Assembly (NCBI GenBank): GCA_002238685.1
Contig: MPMV01000014.1
Span: 19,124 to 83,123, forward strand
Source: a bacterium EF100-94H03 bin56
Lineage (GTDB): Bacteria; Pseudomonadota; Alphaproteobacteria; SP197
Length of the DNA: 64,000 nt
Direction of reading: 5' to 3'
Part shown: piece by piece, positions 51,601 to 59,446 of the stretch
Numbering within the stretch: position 1 is the first letter of the stretch
Layout of the letters: each line of letters opens with the position of its first letter
Notes under the pieces: generated by a model
The model's database searches: none
Told to the model about the DNA's origin: nothing
What the model saw: the letters and a program-made list of their open reading frames with translations, nothing else
Translations under genes and position numbers: made by a program

Positions 51601-54390
51601 GCCATGCGTTCGACGGCCGATCGCTTGCGCTACGGCCGACGGGTGGCGGCCTGTGGTGCGGAGATGCGCGACATCGATGCGACCTGCCAGGCGCTCGAGG
51701 AGCGCCTGGCGCAGACGGGGCGCGTCGCCGACGTCGCGAAGGACTACCGCGACCAGCTCGCCAGGCACGCCGCCGTCGCCGACCGGATGGAGCCCCTGGT
51801 CGACAACCCCAGGCGGTTCCGGCCCCTGTGGGAGGACGCCGGCGGCGTCGCTCTCGAGGAGGCCGTGGACTTCCGCGATCGCTACCGGGAACGCGTGACC
51901 TGGTGGCGTTCCGAGGTGGCGAAGGACGCCGCTGCACGCAAGGCGGACAGGAACCGGGAGGGTGCGCCGATGAGCATGACGGAGATGGGGACGGACGAGA
52001 ATGAAGGCGCCGCGTTCTGGGCGGACCGGCCTGGAGCGGCCGAGGTGGAGGGCTACCTCGCACGCACCGGGCTTGTCGGACGACTCATCGATATCCGGGA
52101 GGGACCGGGGCAGTGGCTGCCTGCGCGGGAGCGGCTGGCGCTGCTGGAGGAGTGCCTGGCGGCCGTCGACAACTGGCCCGAGGAGCTGGGCGGCCGGGAC
52201 TTGGGCTACGGCGAGATCGAGACGTTCGTCCGCGAGCAGACGGCGGAATTCAGGCGGGTGAGCGCCGCCGCCGCGCGCGCGGCGGCGTGGGAGCCGTACT
52301 CGGGACTTGCCGGGCGGGTCGTCAAGATCCGGGATGACCCGAACTACTGGATGGCGACCACGGGCGAGCGGGCGCGGGAGCGGCTGGCGCTGCTGGAGGA
52401 GTGCCGGGCGGCCGTCGACAACTGGCCCGAGGAGCTGGACGACCGGGACTGGGTCTACGGCCAGTTCGAGGCGTTCGTCCGCGAACAGAGGGAGATGGTC
52501 AGGCGCGGGCTCCTGCTGGCCGGTGGCGGCAGAGACGACGCGCCGTCCGGCCAACGCCAAACGGGCAGCGGGCTCTGGGCACGACGGCCCCAGGCGGCCG
52601 AGGCGGCGGCCGTGCGCCTTGCCGGGCGAGTGGCCGGGATCCGCGAGGACCCGCAACGCTGGCGCGTGGCGAGGCGGCGGAGCCTGGTGGCAGTGATGGA
52701 TGAGTGTCGTCCCGTCGTCGAAGGATGGCCCGAGGAGCTGCGCCGCGGCTGGGCCTACGGTCAGCTCGAGGCGTTCACCCGCGAGGTTCCCGCGGCGCTC
52801 GATGCCTGGAAGAGGGCCGAGGTCTTCGTCCGCGATGCCGAGGCGGTGAGGGCGGCCGCTGGCGCCGGCAGGGCGACCGTCGAGGAGATCGCGCGGGTGC
52901 GCGCGATGGCGGACGCCATCGAGGCGGACGAAGGAGCGCCGTGGCAACCCGCGGCTGCGACGATGATCGCGGCGCGCGCGGCGCGCGCCGGCGTCCTCCC
53001 GCCAGGGGCGGTATCGGACGAGGCGGAGGACATGATGGCCAGTTACGTGAAACGAGTGCGTACCGACATCGGTGGCGAGGGCGAGAAGGCGCAGGTCCGC
53101 AAGGTGGCGGTGGAACCGAAGACCACGCAGGCCGATGGTCCGCAGGCTCACCGTGAGCGCGAGGCCCCGCCCAGGGTCGGGCCATGGGGACCAACGGTTC
53201 CGGACGACGCGAAGACGGTGCGGGCGCGGACCTCGAGCGTGCCGGATTCCGGCCGGCCGGGCGACCGGCAGCAGCCGTCCATGCGGCACGGCGAGCGCGA
53301 TCCGCTCCCCACGGCCCGGGAAGTGCGCGACCAGCTGGCGGAGCGCGCAGAAGACGTGTGCCGCCACTACCTTCCTGCCGGAACGCGATCCGGCAACTAC
53401 TGGAAGATCGGCAATCCCGAGGGCGATCGAGGCGAATCGACCTTCGTCCTCCTCGGCGGGCCCGCGCGGGGACACTGGGAGGACCGCGCCACCGGTGAAA
53501 GCGGCGATCTCCTCGACATCATCCAGCGTTCCATGGGCCTGCCGGGCCTCGGCGAGGCGCTGAAGGAAGCCGGGCGCTTCCAGGGATCCGAACCGTCGCC
53601 GGCGAGGACGCGGACGGCCTCGGCGAGAGAGGATCTGCAGGAACGGCGGGAGGACAGACGGCAGCGCCGGAGCCAGGCGTTGTCTATCTGGAACGAGAGC
53701 GATCCCCTTCACGGCATCTCGGGCACGAACGCCATGAATCCCGCAATGCGGTATCTCCGCCGGCGCGGGCTCGACCCCGAGCCCTGCGCCAGCCTGCGGT
53801 GGCACGCGTCGTGCGCCACCTACGTGGACGGCGAACTGAAGCGGATGCCCGCTCTTCTCGCCCGGATCGAGCGGCCGGGCGGCGACTTCGAGGCCGTGGC
53901 GCGGATCTTCCTCGACCGGGCCGGGCGCAAGGCGGCCATGGACTCGCCGAAGAAGCACCTGGGTTCGATGCCCAGGGGCGGCGTCTGGTTCGGCAACCGC
54001 GATGCTGAGCGAATCGCGATGACCGAGGGTATCGAGGACGCGCTCGCCGCCATGGAGGCTGTGGGTCCCGAAGCCATGGAGGATCTCGCCATCGTTGCCG
54101 CGATCGGGGCCGGACGGGTGCACCATGTCGAGCTGCCGGCGACGGCGCGCGAACTCGTCCTGCTTCAGGATCCCGGTCACGCCGGCGAGCGGGCGTGGTC
54201 GCTCCTTAACGAACGCCATGCATCGTCCCGGCTCCGGCTCGAGCGGATCATCCCCGACAAGGATGTCAACGACGACCTTCTGGACAACCCGGAAAAGCTG
54301 CGCGAGCTTCTGCGGCCCCTCGCCGCGCCGCAGCTGGGGACGGACCTGGAAGAAAAGCAGACCCGCGGCGGGCGCGGGTTCCGCATGTAA
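48688..54390 (+). CDS. traA: MobF relaxase-helicase-primase fusion (TraA-like)
   Basis: Giant conjugation protein of 1900 residues. N-terminal TrwC-type relaxase (about 1-330): catalytic tyrosines in VASYYLESQ near residues 13-14, ITFSADKSISALWAI, and the metal histidines in PQLHTHCLIFNATRA. RecD/TraI-like helicase (about 440-900): Walker A EGAAGAGKTTTLRPI near 486, Walker B VIVVDEAGMLSTRQAHHIL near 552, and TVASAQGRTVDAAFVLADDR. Three ~70-residue repeats at about 1122-1191, 1205-1273 and 1307-1372 (LALLEECRAAVDNWPEEL). C-terminal primase-like part: CRHYLPAGTRSGNYWKIGNP near 1560 and a TOPRIM-like domain at about 1773-1880 (IAMTEGIEDALAAME, LVLLQDPGHAG). It would nick, unwind and possibly prime the transferred strand. 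Confidence 0.9.
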   Translation: MVATLGRMAVASYYLESQRSFRPTESQGLGAGTGAGGLDAATGYYIEGDEPDGVWWNPAGLLGLADGDAVDAADFTRLYHGFDPRSEERLTRNAGSKTRSPGIDITFSADKSISALWAIAPREMRDEIAQAHNDACRQALEDVVRAHCGWTRTRPGGGDIELVRAELVGAMFQHGTSRSDDPQLHTHCLIFNATRAADGKYRALYTPAMFRWMKAAGATYRHALAWHLQERLGVEMERYGRDGAFTRVAGMPEDLVREWSKRRRTIEAMADDMGFATNSNAAAAAAINKMTRKAKTSGDGDDMRHLAWDLEAEAFVEDRESLIASVTGKDIQLDQETLREATARLERLPADLTEHEAVFRVPDVVERSMNATAGVMNPMAARTATERVLRHGEVVELDMPTHSIEADAGLTHTRVFSTREEIGMEEAVGRMAAEAAADRRSSLDAARIEAQINRLVSEGYTISGEQVAAIRYGAGPASGALAIIEGAAGAGKTTTLRPITDLYRENGYTVIATAVAWRTAVSLGNDCACSPYSVDKLLRLVARGALNLDAKTVIVVDEAGMLSTRQAHHILQFAREHGCKVIAAGDTRQHQPIGAGPGLRLMREAAGGVRVDQIRRQRPDLEDILVHVHGLSEEDARFRGGLMGDEERARVVAEYEAMAMKPSFVPWQIAASEALRDGDAAETIAAYAARDKLHLGQDLEETLTHLVDDWQAWRKANPGRSSTVIARTHDEIRVLSHLMRERTLAGTGDGERVVVQACRARADDTRAVPLEIARGDLLRIGTTVWAKRLFNGTIVEVDDFQVVNRGAENERVRISGRSEYGDSVSFFVDEIVDFYGRIRLDHGYAMTVASAQGRTVDAAFVLADDRAAQPTVYPAFTRHRDHLSIHVNQAPIAATLREWRPEDQADEAVSKEAIHEHLARAWSRVDPKVAAHDHMSERMIRARSTNAGGQGGPAWAAANDNGSGVLRDVGQAMRSTADRLRYGRRVAACGAEMRDIDATCQALEERLAQTGRVADVAKDYRDQLARHAAVADRMEPLVDNPRRFRPLWEDAGGVALEEAVDFRDRYRERVTWWRSEVAKDAAARKADRNREGAPMSMTEMGTDENEGAAFWADRPGAAEVEGYLARTGLVGRLIDIREGPGQWLPARERLALLEECLAAVDNWPEELGGRDLGYGEIETFVREQTAEFRRVSAAAARAAAWEPYSGLAGRVVKIRDDPNYWMATTGERARERLALLEECRAAVDNWPEELDDRDWVYGQFEAFVREQREMVRRGLLLAGGGRDDAPSGQRQTGSGLWARRPQAAEAAAVRLAGRVAGIREDPQRWRVARRRSLVAVMDECRPVVEGWPEELRRGWAYGQLEAFTREVPAALDAWKRAEVFVRDAEAVRAAAGAGRATVEEIARVRAMADAIEADEGAPWQPAAATMIAARAARAGVLPPGAVSDEAEDMMASYVKRVRTDIGGEGEKAQVRKVAVEPKTTQADGPQAHREREAPPRVGPWGPTVPDDAKTVRARTSSVPDSGRPGDRQQPSMRHGERDPLPTAREVRDQLAERAEDVCRHYLPAGTRSGNYWKIGNPEGDRGESTFVLLGGPARGHWEDRATGESGDLLDIIQRSMGLPGLGEALKEAGRFQGSEPSPARTRTASAREDLQERREDRRQRRSQALSIWNESDPLHGISGTNAMNPAMRYLRRRGLDPEPCASLRWHASCATYVDGELKRMPALLARIERPGGDFEAVARIFLDRAGRKAAMDSPKKHLGSMPRGGVWFGNRDAERIAMTEGIEDALAAMEAVGPEAMEDLAIVAAIGAGRVHHVELPATARELVLLQDPGHAGERAWSLLNERHASSRLRLERIIPDKDVNDDLLDNPEKLRELLRPLAAPQLGTDLEEKQTRGGRGFRM

Positions 54391-54409
54391 ACACGAAGGA
54401 GTGATGGAC

Positions 54410-54943
54410 ATGACGCAATGGTCGAGAACGGTTCCGGGGTTCGGAGAGGTCGCTGCCGGCACGAAGGTCGAGCTGTGGATGGACGGCGGGCCGGTGGGCT
54501 GGGGCGCGGTGGCGGTGGTGCTGCCGGGCAGACAGGTGGTGATCGACCGGTTCGACGAGGACGAGGCGTTTGTCGCCGATCTCGAAGCCGATGGCGGCGA
54601 GGTCTACGTCGACGACTGGTCGCCGGAAGTCCGCGAACTCATGGCCGAGCGCAGGAGGCTGCTGTGGCAGCCGGCGGCGGTGGACCACTACGACGTGCCG
54701 GGCGTGGGCCGGGTGATGGTCGGAACGAAACTCGAAATCGCCGATGAGAACGGGCCGGCAGACTGGGGCGAGGTGACCGGGCTCCTGACAGGGCGGCGGG
54801 TGGCGGTCCACTGGTACAACGCCGAGAACACATCCATTGCCGGGGTCGAGGCGGGCAGCGACCTCTACGTCGACGACTGGTCGGCGGCGGTCTACGACAT
54901 CCTCCGCGCGCGGGCAAAGGGCGAACGTCATGGCCAGGCCTGA
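54410..54943 (+). CDS. hypothetical protein made of two tandem repeats
   Basis: 177 residues in two homologous halves: VPGFGEVAAGTKVELWMDGG ... EVYVDDWSPEV and VPGVGRVMVGTKLEIADENG ... DLYVDDWSAAV, about 85 residues each, predicted beta-rich. Family not recognised. AAGGAG precedes the ATG at 54410 at good spacing; the ATG at 54404 is too close. It follows the relaxase by 19 bases and overlaps the ArdC gene by 14 bases, so it belongs to the transfer operon. Confidence 0.65.
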   Translation: MTQWSRTVPGFGEVAAGTKVELWMDGGPVGWGAVAVVLPGRQVVIDRFDEDEAFVADLEADGGEVYVDDWSPEVRELMAERRRLLWQPAAVDHYDVPGVGRVMVGTKLEIADENGPADWGEVTGLLTGRRVAVHWYNAENTSIAGVEAGSDLYVDDWSAAVYDILRARAKGERHGQA

Positions 54944-56261
54944 CCTCCACGCCGAGATCACGGGCGCCATCCTGGAGCAGCTGCGCCAGGGCATCCGGCC
55001 GTGGATGAGGCCCTGGGAGGACGGCGAGAAGGGCGCGCCGGCGGGCGTGGGCCTGCCGCTGCGCGACACCGGCGAGCCCTACAACGGGGTGAACGTCCTC
55101 GTCCTGTGGTCGGCGGCGGCGGCGAAGGGGTACAAGGCGCCGACCTGGATGACCTTCAACCAGGCCAAGCGCCACGGCGGAGCCGTGAGGAAGGGCGAGA
55201 AGAGCCAGACGGTCGTCTACGCGAAGACCTGGCCCAGGCGGAAGACGGACCCCGCCACCGGCGAGGAGGAGGTGGAGACGCGCGGGTTCCTCAAGAGCTA
55301 CCGGGTGTTCAACGTCGAGCAGATCGACGGTCTCGGCGAACGCTGGCACCGCTCCTTTGCCGAGATCCACCCGATCAACCAGGAGCGGCGGAGCGAGAGG
55401 CTCGACGGCTTCTTCGCCGCCCTCGGCGTCGACATCCGCCACGGCGGCACGGAAGCCTACTACGTTCTGGCCGACGACTACATCCAGATGCCGCCCTTCG
55501 AACTCTTCCATGATTCGCAGGCCTACTACACGACGCTGGCCCACGAATCGGTCCACTGGACGCGCCATGCGAGCCGCCTCGACCGCAAGTTCAGGGGCAG
55601 CTACCAGGTGCCTTACGCCAAGGAGGAGCTGGTCGCCGAAATCGGCTCGGCCTTCCTCTCGGCGGAACTCGGCATCGCACCCGCCGTCAGGGAGGACCAC
55701 GCCGACTACATCGGCGCCTGGTTGAGAGTTCTTGAAGACGACAACAAGGCGATCTTCCGCGCTGCCAGTCATGCGGCGAAGGCGGTCACCTGGCTGCACG
55801 CCAAAGCGCCGGGATACCGCCTGATGCAGGGCGGCGAGAGCATCGCCACGGAATCCGTGGGCCCCGTGGCGGTCGAAGAGGAGCGCTCCCGGACGCTCGG
55901 CATGCCCGCCGGCGCCGTGCAGGGCACTCTCTTCCGGTCGGCCACCCCTGTCGCCTCCCTTTACGCCGCACGGGACGCGCGGGCGTTCGTCGCGGCGGCG
56001 ATCGACTTCCTGGAACGCGGGGAACGTTCCGAAAAGAGCAACCCGGCGGCCGAGGCGCGGGCGCTGCGTTCGGCGGCCGACCGGCTCGACCTCAAGGACG
56101 GCGCCGTCGCCCGGGCGATCGAGGCTGCCGTGATCCGTTCGCGGTTCAGCGCCGGCGGCGACGAGGCGGGGCGGCTGCCGCGGGCGGGAGGGGGATTCGG
56201 TGGGCTGGGGGAGGGCGGCGGCGGCAGCCGCGGACGGCAGAGGACTTCGTTGCGCTGGTGA
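54930..56261 (+). CDS. ardC: ArdC-like antirestriction protein (ssDNA-binding zincin)
   Basis: Protein of 443 residues. N-terminal ssDNA-binding domain (about 1-130): ITGAILEQLRQGIRPWMRPW, LPLRDTGEPYNGVNVLVLW, TWMTFNQAKRHGGAVRKGEK. C-terminal metallopeptidase-like domain with HESVHWTRHASRLDRK (HExxH type) and the downstream Glu in EELVAEIGSAFLSAELG. ArdC proteins protect incoming single-stranded DNA from restriction. After a G-rich run near 56190 another frame reads RTAEDFVALVKDDVASCLAE and stops at 56341, so the true C-terminus may be frameshifted. Confidence 0.87.
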   Translation: MARPDLHAEITGAILEQLRQGIRPWMRPWEDGEKGAPAGVGLPLRDTGEPYNGVNVLVLWSAAAAKGYKAPTWMTFNQAKRHGGAVRKGEKSQTVVYAKTWPRRKTDPATGEEEVETRGFLKSYRVFNVEQIDGLGERWHRSFAEIHPINQERRSERLDGFFAALGVDIRHGGTEAYYVLADDYIQMPPFELFHDSQAYYTTLAHESVHWTRHASRLDRKFRGSYQVPYAKEELVAEIGSAFLSAELGIAPAVREDHADYIGAWLRVLEDDNKAIFRAASHAAKAVTWLHAKAPGYRLMQGGESIATESVGPVAVEEERSRTLGMPAGAVQGTLFRSATPVASLYAARDARAFVAAAIDFLERGERSEKSNPAAEARALRSAADRLDLKDGAVARAIEAAVIRSRFSAGGDEAGRLPRAGGGFGGLGEGGGGSRGRQRTSLRW

Positions 56262-56752
56262 AGGACGACGTCGCCAGCTGCCTGGCCGAGCAGCGGATGG
56301 CGCGGACGAGGCAGATCAGCCGGGGCGGCATCAGCCACTGAGCATGGCCTGCGGCGATGGGCGCTCGCCTCGGCCGCCGCAGGACATCGCTGGATGTGAT
56401 GACCGCACCCACCGTGGGTGATCGGTGCCTGAACGCGAAAGGCCTCTCTGCGGGCTTCCATGGCGCGCTGTGGCGGTCCGAACGGGTGATTGCACGGTCG
56501 ATCGGGATTTCAGGCCGCCACACGCGTGGGATTATGGAACATGCGGCCGTGTCGGCGTCATCCGGGCCATCCCGGCGTTTCCTCACAGGAATCGGTTTCG
56601 GGCCTCGATCCGGCGCGATCGCCTCCGATCGGGCCCCTGCAGGAGCTCCGCGATCCGGACGCGAGGCGCAAAACCGGCCATTTTCGTTTCCTGTGAGGAA
56701 ACACGGCAACAACCACAAAGGCCAGGTGTCGCAGGGCGAGGCGGGATCCGGA
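56262..56752. other. non-coding region holding element copy A
   Basis: 491 bases between ArdC and the converging nuclease gene. The first 80 bases may contain the frameshifted ArdC C-terminus. The rest is occupied by repeat element copy A (56410-56702). Open frames here are not protein-like. Confidence 0.5.
56410..56702 (+). repeat. structured inverted element, copy A
   Basis: About 290-bp element whose inverted relative is at 62208-62498. Shared blocks include GCACGGTCGATCGGGATTTC near 56492, GGGATTATGGAACAT near 56528 and CTGCAGGAGCT near 56637. It ends in two oppositely oriented 13-mers, TTCCTCACAGGAA (56579-56591) and TTCCTGTGAGGAA (56688-56700), exactly 96 bases apart, the same spacing as in copy B. 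Substitutions are spread over all codon positions, so I read it as non-coding: a recombination, binding or RNA element. Confidence 0.7.
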
Positions 56753-57229
56753 TCAGTCCATCGCCCGGCGGCAGTCTCCCCTGATGGCGAGCAGTTCGCG
56801 GTAGAGACCCTCATCGAACGCCAGCGGGACACGGCGGCCGTTGCCGTAGAGGATGATCGCCCTCACGGGCCGGCGATAGAGGCGCTGGGCCATGCCGCAA
56901 TAGAGGGTCACCTGGTAGCGCTCGTAGGCCGTGACCGCGCCCCTGTAGTGGCGGCTCTTGGCCTCTCCGACGACGATCTGCCGGCTGCGGCGATCGCGGA
57001 ACAGCACGTCGGGCGAACCGACGAGGCCGTCGGCGATGAGACGGCGATCGGAACGCTGGCGGCCGAGATCGCTCGACAGGATCGCGACGTCACCGGGATC
57101 GAGCCCCCAGCGCCGGCAGATGCGGGATGCATACCGCCGGCGGTGACGAGCAAGCAGCAGGATCGCGACTCCGGTGAAGGCGGCGACAGCCGCGGCGAGC
57201 GCGGGCAAGGTTTCAGGGAGCGCGATCAT
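56753..57229 (-). CDS. membrane-anchored PD-(D/E)XK nuclease-like protein
   Basis: 158 residues. An N-terminal membrane segment (LPALAAAVAAFTGVAILLLA) is followed by a nuclease-like core with PDVLF, VVGEAKSR (the E-x-K of the PD-(D/E)XK fold) and a helix YERYQVTLYCGMAQRLY as in Cas4/RecB-like nucleases. It may cut DNA at the membrane. It is last in the minus-strand series with the PIN-toxin modules, 45 bases after the first PIN gene. Confidence 0.7.
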   Translation of the reverse strand: MIALPETLPALAAAVAAFTGVAILLLARHRRRYASRICRRWGLDPGDVAILSSDLGRQRSDRRLIADGLVGSPDVLFRDRRSRQIVVGEAKSRHYRGAVTAYERYQVTLYCGMAQRLYRRPVRAIILYGNGRRVPLAFDEGLYRELLAIRGDCRRAMD

Positions 57230-57274
57230 GATGCCCGCGCATCGCGGCGCTGGTTCCCGGGATCGCGCGGCCGT

Positions 57275-57880
57275 TCACCGGAACGATGGCGACGCTCTCC
57301 AGGAGGTGCGGTGGCCGGTAAGGCAACGGGTGAAGGTATCGACACCACGGCGTTCCATCAGTTCGGCGAACTCGTCGAGGGTCCTGACCGGCGGCCTGGA
57401 ATAGGCAAGGCACTGTTCCTTCACCACGCGCAGCGTTTCGGCAGGGGACTGTCTGTAAAGCCACGTCAGGAAGGCGTCGGCGGAGACCGCCTCGATCTCG
57501 ATCGGACCAAGGATCGCTTCAGGGAAATCTCTCAGGTTGTTGGTGACGATGAAGCCGGCTCTGGACGCCATGGCGGCGGAGAGGACGTGTCGGTCGTTCG
57601 GATCCGGCAGGCGCGGCGTGGTGGCGACGGGATGCCTGCCCTCGACCAGGGCATCGGGGAACTCCGCATTCATCGCGGCGGTGGTGGTGGCGATCTTGTG
57701 CGCCGGCACGCGCCCGGCGAGGGCACGTCCGAGTTCCTCCAGGATCGTCTCGTTCCAGCGAACCTCGTACCTTTCGTCCTCCGCGAGGTTGAGAAGCACG
57801 TCGCGTACATAGGGATCGAAGAGGACGCTGGTATCAAGGACTGCGCGCGAGAGATATCCCGCGTCTTGCGGCGGCGACAT
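57275..57880 (-). CDS. PIN-domain toxin-like ribonuclease, copy 1
   Basis: 201-residue PIN-domain protein. Acidic motifs: Asp in VLDTSVLFDPYVRD, Glu in TILEELGRALAG, Asp in LPDPNDRHVLSAAMAS, and Asn/Asp in IVTNNLRDFPEAI. A C-terminal helical tail (ETLRVVKEQCLAYSRPPVRT, DEFAELMERRGVDTFTRCL) distinguishes it from VapC. The gene overlaps the double-HTH gene by 47 bases, the layout of an antitoxin-toxin pair. A close paralogue is at 58841. Confidence 0.8.
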   Translation of the reverse strand: MSPPQDAGYLSRAVLDTSVLFDPYVRDVLLNLAEDERYEVRWNETILEELGRALAGRVPAHKIATTTAAMNAEFPDALVEGRHPVATTPRLPDPNDRHVLSAAMASRAGFIVTNNLRDFPEAILGPIEIEAVSADAFLTWLYRQSPAETLRVVKEQCLAYSRPPVRTLDEFAELMERRGVDTFTRCLTGHRTSWRASPSFR

Positions 57881-58760
57881 GGGAGTCGCGTTCCTCCATC
57901 TCGATCCTCATCTCTTCGCCCAGGCGCTGGATCTTCTTCATGCCCTCCCGCGCACGGCGGCGATAGGCTTCGGCAAACGCCATGAGATCGTTGTACCGGA
58001 CGATGTGGCCGTCGTCGGCCTCGATTGAGCGCAGCTCGCCGCTGGCCAGGACCTTGTCGATATAGCTTGGCTGCTTGTGGCTGGCGGCGGCCGCCTGACC
58101 TCGGGTCAGCCGGGCATGCTTCGGCAGGATTGACACCATGCGCGCCATGGCGAGCTGGTGGAGGAAACGCGCGAGGACCCCGGCCGCCGCCGGTTCAAGC
58201 TCGGGCCTCAGGCCGTATCTGTTGCGGAACCCGACCGCCCCGCCGCCTCCGCAGCCCGGCTCCAGGTCACCGGCCGCCTGCACGGCCGCCCGGTTGGCCT
58301 CGCCTGTTGCCAGGACAAAGGCCACGCCCGCCTGGCGCGGCGGGCTGCCACTGGTTCCGTGCGGCTTCTCCATGAAGGCGACGAGATCGTCGTAGCGAAC
58401 CTGGCGGCGTCCATCGATCTCTTCGTAGGCGAGCTCGCCCCCCATCAGGACCTCGTGGATGGAAGGTTGCTCAAGACCGGTCATGATGACAATCTGACCG
58501 CGGTGAATGAACGCCCCCTCCGGGATCGCCGTCGACATGGTGCCCTTGCGGGCCAGAACCGCGAAGTCCGCAACGAGGCCCGCCCCGTCGCGCGCGAGTT
58601 CGGCGGGTGCCGATCCCGGGCTCGACACCTCCACGGGCGCACCGGTGCGGCACACCCGCTCGAGGGTCCTGCCGACGGCCGGGGTGAGGCCGATGTGCAG
58701 AATGCCGGTCTCGCTGGCGAGGCGATCCACCTCGACGATCCGGTCCGTGATGTCTTCCAT
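57834..58760 (-). CDS. double-HTH antitoxin-like regulator, copy 1
   Basis: 308 residues with two related excisionase/MerR-like helix-turn-helix units: IHRGQIVIMTGLEQPSIHEV ... VRYDDLVAFMEK (about 105-155) and LTRGQAAAASHKQPSYIDKV ... VRYNDLMAFAEA (about 225-275), then a charged helical tail (KKIQRLGEEMRIEMEERDSH) that may hold the toxin-binding part. Single-HTH relatives partner with PIN toxins. It is preceded by the palindromic operator at 58789-58818, and overlaps the PIN gene by 47 bases. Autoregulation is inferred. Confidence 0.75.
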   Translation of the reverse strand: MEDITDRIVEVDRLASETGILHIGLTPAVGRTLERVCRTGAPVEVSSPGSAPAELARDGAGLVADFAVLARKGTMSTAIPEGAFIHRGQIVIMTGLEQPSIHEVLMGGELAYEEIDGRRQVRYDDLVAFMEKPHGTSGSPPRQAGVAFVLATGEANRAAVQAAGDLEPGCGGGGAVGFRNRYGLRPELEPAAAGVLARFLHQLAMARMVSILPKHARLTRGQAAAASHKQPSYIDKVLASGELRSIEADDGHIVRYNDLMAFAEAYRRRAREGMKKIQRLGEEMRIEMEERDSHVAAARRGISLARSP

Positions 58761-58788
58761 GGCTCGTCAGCCTGTGTCGGGGACCGCG

Positions 58789-58818
58789 GGATTGTAGCAG
58801 GGCGGGACAGCACAATCC
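58789..58818. promoter_or_regulatory. palindromic operator of module 1
   Basis: GGATTGTA (58789-58796) and CACAATCC (58811-58818) are inverted over 7 of 8 bases with a 14-base spacer, 28 bases before the antitoxin-like start. The same structure lies before module 2. Confidence 0.7.
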
Positions 58819-58840
58819 ATGGCAGCGCGGGACCGGCAGA

Positions 58841-59446
58841 TCACCGGAACGATGGCGATGCTCTCCAGGAGGTGCGCTGGCCGGCGAGGCAACGGGTGAA
58901 GGTATCGACGCCACGGCGTTCCATCAGATCGGCGAACTCGCCGAGGGTCCTGACCGGCGGCCTGGAATATTCAAGGCACTGTTGCTTCACCACGCGCAGG
59001 GTCTCGGCAGGGGACTGTCTGTAGAGCCACGTCAGGAATCCATCCGCCGACATCGGCCGAATCCGGACGGAACCGAGAATGTCCTCGGGAAAGTCTCTCA
59101 GGTTGTTGGTGACGATGATGGTGGAGCCGGACGCCATGGCGGCGGAGAGGACGTGTCGGTCGTTCGGATCCGGCAGGCGTGGCGTGGCGGCGACGGGATG
59201 CCTGCCCTTGACGACGGCTCTGGGGAACTTCGCGTTCATCGCGTCGATGGTGGTGGCGATCTTGTGCGTCGGCACGCGTCCGGCGAGGGCGCGCTTGAGT
59301 TCCTCCAGGATCGTGGTGTTCCAATGGACCTCGTACCTCTTGTCCAGCGCAAGGTTGAGAAGCACGTCGCGCACATAGGGATCGAAGAGGACGCTGGTAT
59401 CAAGGACTGCGCGCGAACGTTGTCCCGCGTCTTGCTGCGGCGACAT
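58841..59446 (-). CDS. PIN-domain toxin-like ribonuclease, copy 2
   Basis: 201 residues, collinear with copy 1 and close in sequence. PIN motifs: VLDTSVLFDPYVRDVLLNLA, TTILEELKRALAG, LPDPNDRHVLSAAMAS, IIVTNNLRDFPEDILG. Differences cluster in the middle (KFPRAVVKGRHP against EFPDALVEGRHP), as expected for two insulated toxin-antitoxin pairs. It overlaps the antitoxin-like gene of module 2 by 47 bases. Confidence 0.8.
   Translation of the reverse strand: MSPQQDAGQRSRAVLDTSVLFDPYVRDVLLNLALDKRYEVHWNTTILEELKRALAGRVPTHKIATTIDAMNAKFPRAVVKGRHPVAATPRLPDPNDRHVLSAAMASGSTIIVTNNLRDFPEDILGSVRIRPMSADGFLTWLYRQSPAETLRVVKQQCLEYSRPPVRTLGEFADLMERRGVDTFTRCLAGQRTSWRASPSFR

Noticed and set aside
48544..54462. Minus-strand open frame of 1972 codons opposite the relaxase
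   Set aside because: It is the antisense shadow of a high-GC gene; it has no domain character and spans the whole relaxase and the candidate oriT.
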